Below are positions 5,902 through 12,557 of a DNA stretch of 12,802 nt, piece after piece (positions within the stretch are counted from its first letter, which is position 1; every line of letters begins with the position of its first letter). The position numbers were made by a program, and so were the translations under genes. Below the pieces are notes generated by a model. That model was not told where the DNA came from. It did no database searches and saw nothing but the letters and a program-made list of their open reading frames with translations. Source of the stretch: B4-G1 sp964393895. Lineage in GTDB: Bacteria; Chloroflexota; Anaerolineae; B4-G1. The DNA lies in NCBI GenBank assembly GCA_964393895.1, contig CAYMWP010000130.1, positions 1 to 12,802 of the forward strand. Reading direction: 5' to 3'.

Positions 5902-7017
5902 ATGTCCGAACGTCTTACCCGTTTCTTTGCCTCGCGTTGGGGCATCATACTTGCCGGAGCCGTCATCGGCGTCCTGGCCCCGCTCCTGCAAAAGCTAGGC
6001 AACCCGCCCAACATGGGCATCTGCGTGGCCTGCTTCGAGCGGGACATCGCCGGGGCGCTGGGGCTGCACCGCGCTGCCGTCGTCCAGTACGTCCGGCCAG
6101 AGATCATCGGCTTTGTGCTGGGCGCGACAGTCGCGGCATTGGCCTTTCGCGAGTTCAAGGCCCGCGCCGGCTCCGCCCCCATCGTGCGCTTTGTGCTGGG
6201 GGTGTTTGCCATGATCGGGGCGCTGGCCTTCCTGGGCTGCCCCTGGCGAGCGCTGCTGCGGCTGACCGGCGGCGACCTGAACGCCATCCTGGGGCTGGCC
6301 GGGCTGGCCGTCGGCATCTATGTCGGCGTGCTGTTCCTCAAATCCGGCTACAACCTGGGCCGCTCCCACAAGACCTATCCCGCTGTCGGCTGGATCATGC
6401 CGGCGGTGATGATCGTCTTGCTGCTGCTGCTTGTCTTCAGGGTGAAGGCCAACGAGACTAGCGCCCTGTTCTTCAGTGAAAGCGGTCCCGGTTCGATGGC
6501 CGCCCCGCTGCTCATCTCGCTGGTTGTGGGACTGGTGATCGGCTTCCTGGCTCAGCGCACCCGCTTTTGCACCATGGGCTCCATCCGCGACGTGATCCTG
6601 ATGGGCGACACGCACCTCATCAGCGGTCTGGGTGCGCTGGTGGTGGTCGCCTTCATCACCAACCTGGCGCTGGGGCAGTTCAAGGTCGGGGTCTTTGGCC
6701 AGCCGGTGGCTCACAGCAGCCACCTGTGGAACTTTTTGGGGATGGCGCTGGCAGGCCTCGCGTTTGCCCTGGCCGGCGGCTGCCCCGGACGGCAGCTCTT
6801 CCTCGCCGGCGAGGGGGATAGCGATGCAGGAATCTTTGTCCTGGGCATGATCACGGGAGCGGGTTTGTCTCACAACTTTGCCCTGGCCGGTAAACCGGAT
6901 GCCGTGGTAGAGGGCGTGAATCAGGTGGGCGGCATCAGCCCGTATGGCATGGCCGCCGTGATCCTGGGGCTGGTTGTTTGCCTGGTGATCGGTTTCACTA
7001 TGCGCGACAAGAATTAG
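5902..7017 (+). CDS. yedE: YedE/YeeE-family membrane transporter (putative selenium or sulfur uptake)
   Basis: This 371-residue polytopic protein has the duplicated YeeE/YedE fold. Conserved cysteines sit where related thiosulfate channels relay their substrate: GICVACFERD (Cys 41, 44), FLGCPWRALLRLTGGD (Cys 113), RTRFCTMGSIRDVILMGD (Cys 223) and GGCPGRQLF (Cys 294). The CxxC-type first motif and the CPWR and GGCPGRQ signatures resemble the selenium-associated YedE subfamily. AGAGGAGG at 5887-5894, 7 nt before ATG 5902, fixes the start. An in-frame upstream extension to 5689 has no likeness and overlaps the structured leader. It heads a cluster with a TusA-like carrier, a cysteine desulfurase-like enzyme and DUF3343, so a role in delivering reduced selenium or sulfur is inferred. 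Confidence 0.85.
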   Translation: MSERLTRFFASRWGIILAGAVIGVLAPLLQKLGNPPNMGICVACFERDIAGALGLHRAAVVQYVRPEIIGFVLGATVAALAFREFKARAGSAPIVRFVLGVFAMIGALAFLGCPWRALLRLTGGDLNAILGLAGLAVGIYVGVLFLKSGYNLGRSHKTYPAVGWIMPAVMIVLLLLLVFRVKANETSALFFSESGPGSMAAPLLISLVVGLVIGFLAQRTRFCTMGSIRDVILMGDTHLISGLGALVVVAFITNLALGQFKVGVFGQPVAHSSHLWNFLGMALAGLAFALAGGCPGRQLFLAGEGDSDAGIFVLGMITGAGLSHNFALAGKPDAVVEGVNQVGGISPYGMAAVILGLVVCLVIGFTMRDKN

Positions 7018-7030
7018 AGGAGGTATTCCA

Positions 7031-7240
7031 ATGACAAAACAAGTAGATGCTCGTGGACTTTCCTGCCCTCAACCGGTCATCCTGGCCCGGCAGGCCATTG
7101 GGACGGACGAATTCCCCATCGAGGTGCTGGTAGAGACCGTGACCTCGCGTGAGAACGTGCGGCGCGCGGCGGAAAAGCTCGGCTGCACGGTACGGGTGGA
7201 GGAAGCAGGAGACGAGTTCAAATTGACGCTGACAAAATAG
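7031..7240 (+). CDS. TusA/SirA-like sulfur (selenium) carrier protein
   Basis: This 69-residue protein is one TusA domain: VDARGLSCPQPVILARQAI with the persulfide-carrying Cys 12 in the CPxP motif, then a two-layer alpha/beta pattern (VTSRENVRRAAEKLGC). TusA-family proteins accept sulfane sulfur or selenium from a desulfurase and hand it on. It follows the yedE-like stop by 13 nt and has AGAGGAGGT (7015-7023) 7-8 nt before its ATG. The selenium-linked YedF proteins carry an additional DsrE-like domain after TusA; that domain is missing here, so this is a single-domain version. A role with the membrane protein upstream and the desulfurase downstream is inferred from gene order. Confidence 0.88.
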   Translation: MTKQVDARGLSCPQPVILARQAIGTDEFPIEVLVETVTSRENVRRAAEKLGCTVRVEEAGDEFKLTLTK

Positions 7241-7284
7241 TGCGCCATCGGAATGGCCCTTTGTAGGGTGATGACTCGCTACAT

Positions 7285-7314
7285 GTGCCCGGCACCGGTT
7301 CTGGTGCCGGGCAC
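7285..7314. repeat. Nested palindrome before the cysteine desulfurase gene
   Basis: GTGCCCGGCACC (7285-7296) and GGTGCCGGGCAC (7303-7314) are perfect reverse complements with a 6-nt loop GGTTCT. Each arm contains an 11-nt palindrome of its own (GTGCC-C-GGCAC and GTGCC-G-GGCAC). No T run follows (CTTGGGAGG is next, which includes the ribosome binding site of the next gene), so this is not a typical terminator. It could affect processing or ribosome access between the tusA-like and desulfurase genes. Confidence 0.8.
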
Positions 7315-7328
7315 CTTGGGAGGCCGAG

Positions 7329-8501
7329 ATGATTTATTTCGACAATGCGGCCACCTCCTGGCCCAAACCGCCGGGCGTGGCCGAGACGATGATGCACTTT
7401 TTGAGCGATGTGGGAGCAAACCCCGGCCGCGCCGCCCACCGCCGGGCGGTTGAGGCCGGGCGCATCGTCTACGACGCCCGTGAGGCAGTGGCGGAGCTGT
7501 TCAACGCGCCCGACCCGCTGCGCGTGGCCTTTGGCAAGAACGTGACCGAGGCGCTCAACCTGGCGCTGCGCGGCTACTTGCGTCCCGGCGACCACGTCGT
7601 CACCAGCTCGATGGAGCACAACTCGATGATGCGCCCGCTGCGCGCGCTGGAGCGGCAAGATGGACCTTCTTCAGGTGGCGTCCGGGTGACGGTGGTGGCG
7701 TGCTCGCCGCAGGGCGTGCTGGACCCCGCCGACGTGGAGGCGGCCATCCGGCCCGACACAAAGCTGGTCGCCCTCAACCACGCCTCCAACGTGGTGGGCA
7801 CGCTGCTGCCGGTGGCCGAGGTGGGCGCGATCTGTCGTGAGCGCGGCCTGCTCCTGCTGGTGGACGCCGCCCAGACCGGCGGGGCCTATCCTCTCGATAT
7901 GCAAGCCGATCTGATTGACCTGCTGGCCTTTACCGGCCACAAGTCGCTCGGCGGGCCGATGGGCACCGGGGGCTTGATCGTGGGCCAGCGGGTGGACGAG
8001 ACGCAGATCGAACCGCTGATACGCGGCGGCACCGGCAGCCGCTCCGAGCACGAGGAGCAGCCCGACTTTTTGCCCGACGTGTTCGAAAGCGGCACGCCCA
8101 ACGCTGTGGGTTTGGCGGGGCTGGAAGCCGGCGTGCGCTGGGTGCTGGAGCGGGGTGTGGAACAGATCCGCACCCACGAGGTCGCGCTGACCCGGCGGCT
8201 GATCGGCGGGCTGAAAAACATCCCCGGCGTGACCGTCTACGGCGGCCACGACGCCGAGTTGCAGACGGCGACGGTCTCTTTCAACGTCGCCGGGATGGAA
8301 CCTTCCGAGGTGGGACTGCGGCTGGACGACGAGTATGGCGTGCTGTGCCGCGTGGGGCTGCACTGCGCGCCGGCGGCGCACAAAACGCTGGGCACGTTCC
8401 CGGTCGGCACGGTACGCTTTGGGCTGGGCGCCTTCAACGCCGCCCACGAAGTAGACAAGGCCGTGAGCGCGGTCGCAGCACTGGCGCAGGAGGCAAAATG
8501 A
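7329..8501 (+). CDS. Cysteine desulfurase / selenocysteine lyase-like protein (class V aminotransferase fold)
   Basis: This 390-residue PLP enzyme would release sulfur (or selenium) from cysteine (or selenocysteine) as an enzyme-bound persulfide. It opens with IYFDNAATSWPKP and has SMEHNSMMRPL (His), LLLVDAAQTGG (Asp and Gln around the cofactor) and FTGHKSLGGPMGTGGL with the PLP lysine at 205. The catalytic cysteine is Cys 346 in LHCAPAAHKTLGTFPVGTVR, a loop typical of the SufS/CsdA-like subgroup found with SelD and DUF3343 rather than housekeeping IscS. GGAGG (7319-7323) precedes the ATG by 5 nt. Its stop overlaps the DUF3343 start (ATGA). The choice between sulfur and selenium as substrate is inferred from neighbours. 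Confidence 0.9.
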   Translation: MIYFDNAATSWPKPPGVAETMMHFLSDVGANPGRAAHRRAVEAGRIVYDAREAVAELFNAPDPLRVAFGKNVTEALNLALRGYLRPGDHVVTSSMEHNSMMRPLRALERQDGPSSGGVRVTVVACSPQGVLDPADVEAAIRPDTKLVALNHASNVVGTLLPVAEVGAICRERGLLLLVDAAQTGGAYPLDMQADLIDLLAFTGHKSLGGPMGTGGLIVGQRVDETQIEPLIRGGTGSRSEHEEQPDFLPDVFESGTPNAVGLAGLEAGVRWVLERGVEQIRTHEVALTRRLIGGLKNIPGVTVYGGHDAELQTATVSFNVAGMEPSEVGLRLDDEYGVLCRVGLHCAPAAHKTLGTFPVGTVRFGLGAFNAAHEVDKAVSAVAALAQEAK

Positions 8502-8725
8502 CCGGTCATCAGTACGCCGTCATCCTGGTACACTCGACCAGCCACGCCATCCGGGCGGAAAAACTCCTCCACCGGGCCGGGGTTGCCTGCAAGATGATCC
8601 CCGTCCCACGCCATCTCAGCTCCGACTGCGGCGTCTGTCTGCGGCTAGAACGGACTGAGACGGCAGCGGCGCGAGAGGTGCTGCAGGCGGCAGGGATGGA
8701 CCTGGTCGGCGTCCACGACATCTGA
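8498..8725 (+). CDS. DUF3343 family protein (putative Se/S carrier-like)
   Basis: This small protein of 75 residues starts at ATG 8498, which overlaps the desulfurase stop, and has AGGAGG at 8488-8493. It matches the DUF3343 pattern: a beginning like YAVILVHSTSHAIRAEKLL, then CKMIPVPRHLSSDCGVCLRL, then an alpha/beta end with a conserved hydrophobic face. Family members in selenium-trait gene sets are proposed carriers of activated sulfur or selenium. The biochemistry is not established, but the cysteines here (CK and the CGVC pair) could hold a persulfide or selenosulfide. Tight coupling to the desulfurase suggests direct transfer between the two. Confidence 0.85.
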   Translation: MTGHQYAVILVHSTSHAIRAEKLLHRAGVACKMIPVPRHLSSDCGVCLRLERTETAAAREVLQAAGMDLVGVHDI

Positions 8726-8756
8726 CCCTAGTTCTTTATGCCTCCGCGGCACCAAA

Positions 8757-8771
8757 AGACCTCGGAGGTCT
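8757..8771. repeat. 15-nt palindrome AGACCTC-G-GAGGTCT
   Basis: The unit has 7-bp perfect arms around a central G and the AGACC/GGTCT ends shared with the elements at 1134-1166 and 10518-10550. It lies across the -35 region of the promoter at 8781-8786, so it could be an operator or simply a lone repeat unit. Just upstream, 8739-8751 (TGCC-TCCGC-GGCA) is a weaker palindrome. Confidence 0.7.
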
Positions 8772-8774
8772 AAA

Positions 8775-8786
8775 TTGTGGTATAAT
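8775..8786 (+). promoter_or_regulatory. Extended -10 promoter of the restriction-modification operon
   Basis: TTGTGGTATAAT contains a perfect TATAAT (8781-8786) extended by TGG. No good -35 hexamer is present at 17 bp (GACCTC lies there, inside the palindrome), as expected for an extended -10 promoter. Transcription would start near 8793, giving a leader of about 16 nt with AAGGA (8796-8800) 8 nt before ATG 8809. Confidence 0.75.
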
Positions 8787-8808
8787 AGTCCAGGCAAGGA
8801 CAACACTC

Positions 8809-11436
8809 ATGTCCCACCTCTACCAACTGATCCAACAGAACGTGATGACCTGGCGGGAAGCCGGCTATCCCTGCGACTATCCCGCCATCGCCGAGATCCT
8901 CGAATACGCCACGCTGCCCGAGATCGGCAGCCTGCGCTATCTGCGCAAGGTGCAGCTCCGCGCGCTGGAGACCTATTGGTACCTGCGCCTGGTGGAGGAC
9001 ACGCCGCATATCTTTGATCTCTACAAGAAGTACTATCCTGGGATGGAAATCCTGGCCGCGCTGGGCTTGGACAGACAAGAGATCAAAGATTGGCTGATGA
9101 ATGAATTGATGGGCGGCGGTGGTATCGACGCCCTGTGGGATCGCGTCCGCGAGGACGCAGATTTCGTCAAGGCCCACAAGCTGGAGAGCGTCCACGAGAC
9201 GCTGGTGCTCGACTACCCCAGCTACATCCTGGCCCTGGCGATGGGCGCCGGCAAGACCATGCTCATCGGGGCCATCGTGGCCACCGAGTTTGCCATGGCG
9301 CTGGAGTATCCGGGCGATGATTGCCCCTTCATCCAGAATGCCCTCGTCTTTGCGCCCGGGCTGACCATCCTGGAGAGCCTGCGCGAATTGGCCGAGGTGG
9401 ACTATGGCAAGATCCTCCCCCCGCGCCTGTACCAGCCCTTCGAGGCCACCTACAAGCTCATCTTTACCCGCGAGGGAGAGCAGGACCTGCCCGTCATCCG
9501 CGGCAGCCGCTACAACCTGGTGGTCACCAACACCGAAAAGATCCGCATCCAGAAGCGCTCCTACCGCCACCACACCTGGACCCAGCTCGAGTTCGAGTTC
9601 AGGGAGTTGCAGTCGCAGGAGGAGGCCAATCTGCGGCTGATGGCCATCGCCTCGCTGCCCAACCTGGGCGTCTTTTCCGACGAGGCGCACCACACCTACG
9701 GCCGCGAGGTGGGCAAGCAGCTCAAGCGGGTGCGGCAGACGGTGGACTATTTGCACGAAAAGACCGACGTGATCTGCGTGGTTAACACCACCGGCACCCC
9801 CTACTATGAGCGCCAACTCCTGCGCGACGTCGTCATCTGGTACGGCCTCTCCGAGGGCATCCGCGACGACATCCTAAAGTCGGTGGAGGGCAACATCCAC
9901 GCCTACGATTTCGACAACCAGCACGCCGACCAGTTCGTGGCCGAGGTGGTGCGCGATTTCTTCCAGGCCTACGGCGACGTGACGCTGCCCAACGGCGCGC
10001 CGGCCAAGCTGGCGATGTACTTTCCGCAAACCAAGGACCTGCGCGAGCTGCGCCCGGTGGTGGAGCAGACGCTGATGGCGTTGGATTATCCGCTCGACAT
10101 CGTCCTGCGCAACACGTCCAATTCCACCGAGGCCGAGGTCGACTCCTTCAACCGGCTCAACGATCCCCACTCGCCTCACCGGGTGATCCTGCTGGTCAAC
10201 AAGGGCACCGAGGGCTGGGACTGCCCCAGCCTGTTCGCCTGCGCCCTGGCGCGCAAGCTCAAGCGCAGCCAGAATTTCGTGCTGCAGGCCAGCTCGCGCT
10301 GCCTGCGGCAGGTGCCGGGGAACACGCACAAGGCGCGCATCTACCTTTCGATGGACAACCGGGGCGCGCTGGACCAGCAGCTGCAGGAGACCTACGGCGA
10401 GACCATCGCCGATCTCAACCGGGCCGGGCAGAACACGGGCACGGCCCGGCTGGTGGTGCGCAAGCTCGATATCCCCCCACTGGTGATCACCAAGCTCGTC
10501 CGCCGCGTCGTGCCGGAAGACCTGACATGTCTGGGAGACCTGTCAGGTCTCGAAAAGCCCGACGTCGCGGCCGAGCCCGTGCTGGTGAAAAAGACCTATA
10601 CCCCCCAGGAGCAGCCCGGCAAGGCATCGGTGTTAGTACAGACGGCCGAGGAGCAGGCGGTCTATGCCGTGCCCGGCCCCGATCTCTACACCGCCGCCAC
10701 GCGGTTGGCCGCTGTCTACCGGGTGGACGTGTGGGCGGTCTATGGCGAGCTCAGGCGCATCTATGGAGACGGCGGGACCGTCCCCGAGGCGCATTTGCCG
10801 GCCCTGGCCGCCCAGGTCGAGGCGCAGACGCGCCGCTACCGCGTCGAGGAGGAAGAGGTCGAGGTGGCCCTGGCGCTGGTCAAGCCGGAGGGGTTCGAGG
10901 AGGCGCAGGACGACGCCGGCGACGTGGTCTATACGGCCGAGATCACCTACCAGAAGAGCAAGGAGCACCTGCTGTTGAGCTGGGAGGAGTGGAAGGCGCG
11001 CAACGCGGGCGACTTTGGCTTCCACTACGATCCCTACAACTTTGACTCCAAGCCGGAGCAGAGCTTTTTCACCCAGATGCTGGGTGCGATCAACGTCACG
11101 CCCGACCAGGTGGAGGACATTTACTTCACCGGCGGGCTGCACGACCCGCGCAAGACCGATTTCTACGTCGAGTACAGGGGCGCCGACGGCCGCTGGCACT
11201 ATTACAGCCCTGATTTCATCATCCGGCGCAAGGATGGCCGCTGCTATATCGTGGAGATCAAGGACCCCCGCTTCCGCGAGGACGACGTGGATGGCAAGCA
11301 GGGCCGCAAGGCGCTCGCCGTGCAGCAGTGGGTAGGGCTCAACCCCGAGCGGCTCCAGTACGAGATGATCTTTGCCGGCGACGAGGTGGCGTTCAACCAG
11401 TTGGCGCCGGCCAGGGAGTTCATAGAGGAGGAATAG
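8809..11436 (+). CDS. Type III Res-like restriction protein: DEAH helicase with C-terminal PD-(D/E)XK nuclease
   Basis: This 875-residue protein combines an SF2 motor and a nuclease. Motor motifs are LAMGAGKT (Walker A, Lys 149), DEAH (291-294), TGTP (motif III-like, NTTGTPYYER) and QASSRCLR (493-500, motif VI with Arg 497 and 500). The C-terminal nuclease core is SPDFIIRRKDG...IVEIKD with Asp 802, Glu 816 and Lys 818 (PD-x13-EIK). This layout is that of type III restriction subunits; from memory it resembles the BPTD_3080 group, which is not checked. Residues 571-581 (DLTCLGDLSGL) come from an in-frame palindrome between the motor and C-terminal parts. A nuclease gene and a methyltransferase gene follow, so it probably cuts DNA not modified by that methylase. 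Confidence 0.88.
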   Translation: MSHLYQLIQQNVMTWREAGYPCDYPAIAEILEYATLPEIGSLRYLRKVQLRALETYWYLRLVEDTPHIFDLYKKYYPGMEILAALGLDRQEIKDWLMNELMGGGGIDALWDRVREDADFVKAHKLESVHETLVLDYPSYILALAMGAGKTMLIGAIVATEFAMALEYPGDDCPFIQNALVFAPGLTILESLRELAEVDYGKILPPRLYQPFEATYKLIFTREGEQDLPVIRGSRYNLVVTNTEKIRIQKRSYRHHTWTQLEFEFRELQSQEEANLRLMAIASLPNLGVFSDEAHHTYGREVGKQLKRVRQTVDYLHEKTDVICVVNTTGTPYYERQLLRDVVIWYGLSEGIRDDILKSVEGNIHAYDFDNQHADQFVAEVVRDFFQAYGDVTLPNGAPAKLAMYFPQTKDLRELRPVVEQTLMALDYPLDIVLRNTSNSTEAEVDSFNRLNDPHSPHRVILLVNKGTEGWDCPSLFACALARKLKRSQNFVLQASSRCLRQVPGNTHKARIYLSMDNRGALDQQLQETYGETIADLNRAGQNTGTARLVVRKLDIPPLVITKLVRRVVPEDLTCLGDLSGLEKPDVAAEPVLVKKTYTPQEQPGKASVLVQTAEEQAVYAVPGPDLYTAATRLAAVYRVDVWAVYGELRRIYGDGGTVPEAHLPALAAQVEAQTRRYRVEEEEVEVALALVKPEGFEEAQDDAGDVVYTAEITYQKSKEHLLLSWEEWKARNAGDFGFHYDPYNFDSKPEQSFFTQMLGAINVTPDQVEDIYFTGGLHDPRKTDFYVEYRGADGRWHYYSPDFIIRRKDGRCYIVEIKDPRFREDDVDGKQGRKALAVQQWVGLNPERLQYEMIFAGDEVAFNQLAPAREFIEEE
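10518..10550. repeat. 33-nt nested palindrome in frame within the helicase-nuclease gene
   Basis: Two 15-nt units, AGACCTGACATGTCT (10518-10532, one arm mismatch) and AGACCTGTCAGGTCT (10536-10550, perfect), are separated by GGG. Together they form a hairpin with 14 of 15 pairs. The 33 bases (11 codons) keep the reading frame and encode about residues 571-581, DLTCLGDLSGL. Size, 15+3+15 layout and AGACC/GGTCT ends match the intergenic element at 1134-1166. Confidence 0.85.
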
Positions 11437-11440
11437 GGCG

Positions 11441-12526
11441 ATGCCTATCTGGAAAGTGACGGACACGGGACCCGTTCAGGTGGCCGAGACAGAGCTGAGG
11501 CAGGAAAACCTCCTGGAGGAACACCTCGAGGACTGGATCGTCGCCAATCACGCCCTGCTCGAGGAACATCTGCTTATCATCGGCCGGCAGGTGATGATCC
11601 CCGACATCCGTGACCGGCTCGACGTTCTGGCCCTGGACGCCCAGGGCAACGCCGTGGTCATCGAGCTGAAGCGCGGGGCGTTGAAGGACCCGGTCGATAT
11701 CCAGGCGCTGCGCTACGCCAGCTACATCGCCAAGTGGGCGTACCAGGACTTTGAGAACCAGGCGCGCTCGCATCTGGGCAAGGCGGGCGACCCGAATTTC
11801 AACTTTAACGAGATGTTCGAGCAGTTCTGCGCCGAAGCCGGCGTGGATGAGGTACCGGACCTGAACGCCGACCAGCGCATCATCGTCGTGGGGTCAGAGG
11901 TGCGGGCCAAGCTGGGCAGCGTCGCCCTGTGGCTGCGCGAGCACAACATCGACATCAAGGTGATCGAGATCCAAGCGTACCGCGAGGGCAAGACGCTGTT
12001 CCTACAACCCCAGACCATCATCCCCCTGCCGGTGAGCCGCTTCAGCGACACCGGGCGTTCGAGAACGGGCGATGGGGTGAGGCCCTGGATCGAGGATGGC
12101 CGCAGCTGGCACCTGGATAAGCGGTGCAGCCCGACGACCAGGGAGATGATGCTGCGGCTCGACGACCTGGTCCGCGACAACTTTGAGGTGGACGGGCCGC
12201 GCTGGAATCAAAAGTTCTACGTCGCCTACAGGGTGGGCAACTATAACTGGCTCACAATTGAAACGCGTTCTACGATGCTGCGCCTGCGTCTTTTGATCCG
12301 CGCCGGCGCTTTTCAGCTACAGGATATCGCCCAACGCCTCGGCATCCAGGAATTTGACAAAGAAGAGTCAATGGCCGAGAAGCTGGGACTGCCCAGCTCG
12401 GTGTTTATCCAACGGCGCAACGAGGCAACAGCACGTATCATCATCAGGCTAAAAGAGGATTTTGACCTGGAACCCGAGGCGTTTTTAGAATTCCTGCAGG
12501 AAGCGTACGACGCTTTCCCCAAGTGA
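11441..12526 (+). CDS. DUF91/NucS-like PD-(D/E)XK nuclease-domain protein
   Basis: This 361-residue protein has an N-terminal endonuclease-like core: LEDWIVANHALLEEHLLIIG, then DRLDVLALDAQGNAVVIELKRG with Asp 61, Glu 75 and Lys 77 (D-x13-ELK), and QALRYASYIAKW with a conserved Gln/Tyr helix as in DUF91/NucS C-terminal nucleases. The region after about 200 (WHLDKRCSP..., NYNWLTIETRSTMLRLRL) is a second domain I cannot name. It starts 4 nt after the helicase stop with AGAGGAGG (11424-11431) 9 nt upstream, and the methyltransferase follows. It is therefore an in-operon partner of the restriction system, perhaps a second nuclease or a DNA-binding or regulatory subunit. Its exact role is unknown. 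Confidence 0.75.
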   Translation: MPIWKVTDTGPVQVAETELRQENLLEEHLEDWIVANHALLEEHLLIIGRQVMIPDIRDRLDVLALDAQGNAVVIELKRGALKDPVDIQALRYASYIAKWAYQDFENQARSHLGKAGDPNFNFNEMFEQFCAEAGVDEVPDLNADQRIIVVGSEVRAKLGSVALWLREHNIDIKVIEIQAYREGKTLFLQPQTIIPLPVSRFSDTGRSRTGDGVRPWIEDGRSWHLDKRCSPTTREMMLRLDDLVRDNFEVDGPRWNQKFYVAYRVGNYNWLTIETRSTMLRLRLLIRAGAFQLQDIAQRLGIQEFDKEESMAEKLGLPSSVFIQRRNEATARIIIRLKEDFDLEPEAFLEFLQEAYDAFPK

Positions 12527-12557
12527 GAAAGCGCGTTTATCGAGGAGTGTACAGCGT

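Noticed and set aside
8723..8731. Selenocysteine read-through at the TGA of the DUF3343 gene
   Set aside because: A TAG follows two codons after the TGA in the same frame, and the protein already has the full family length.
8770..9816. Minus-strand open frame opposite the start of the helicase-nuclease gene
   Set aside because: It is antisense to Walker A and DEAH motifs and is a shadow of codon bias. No ribosome binding site supports it.
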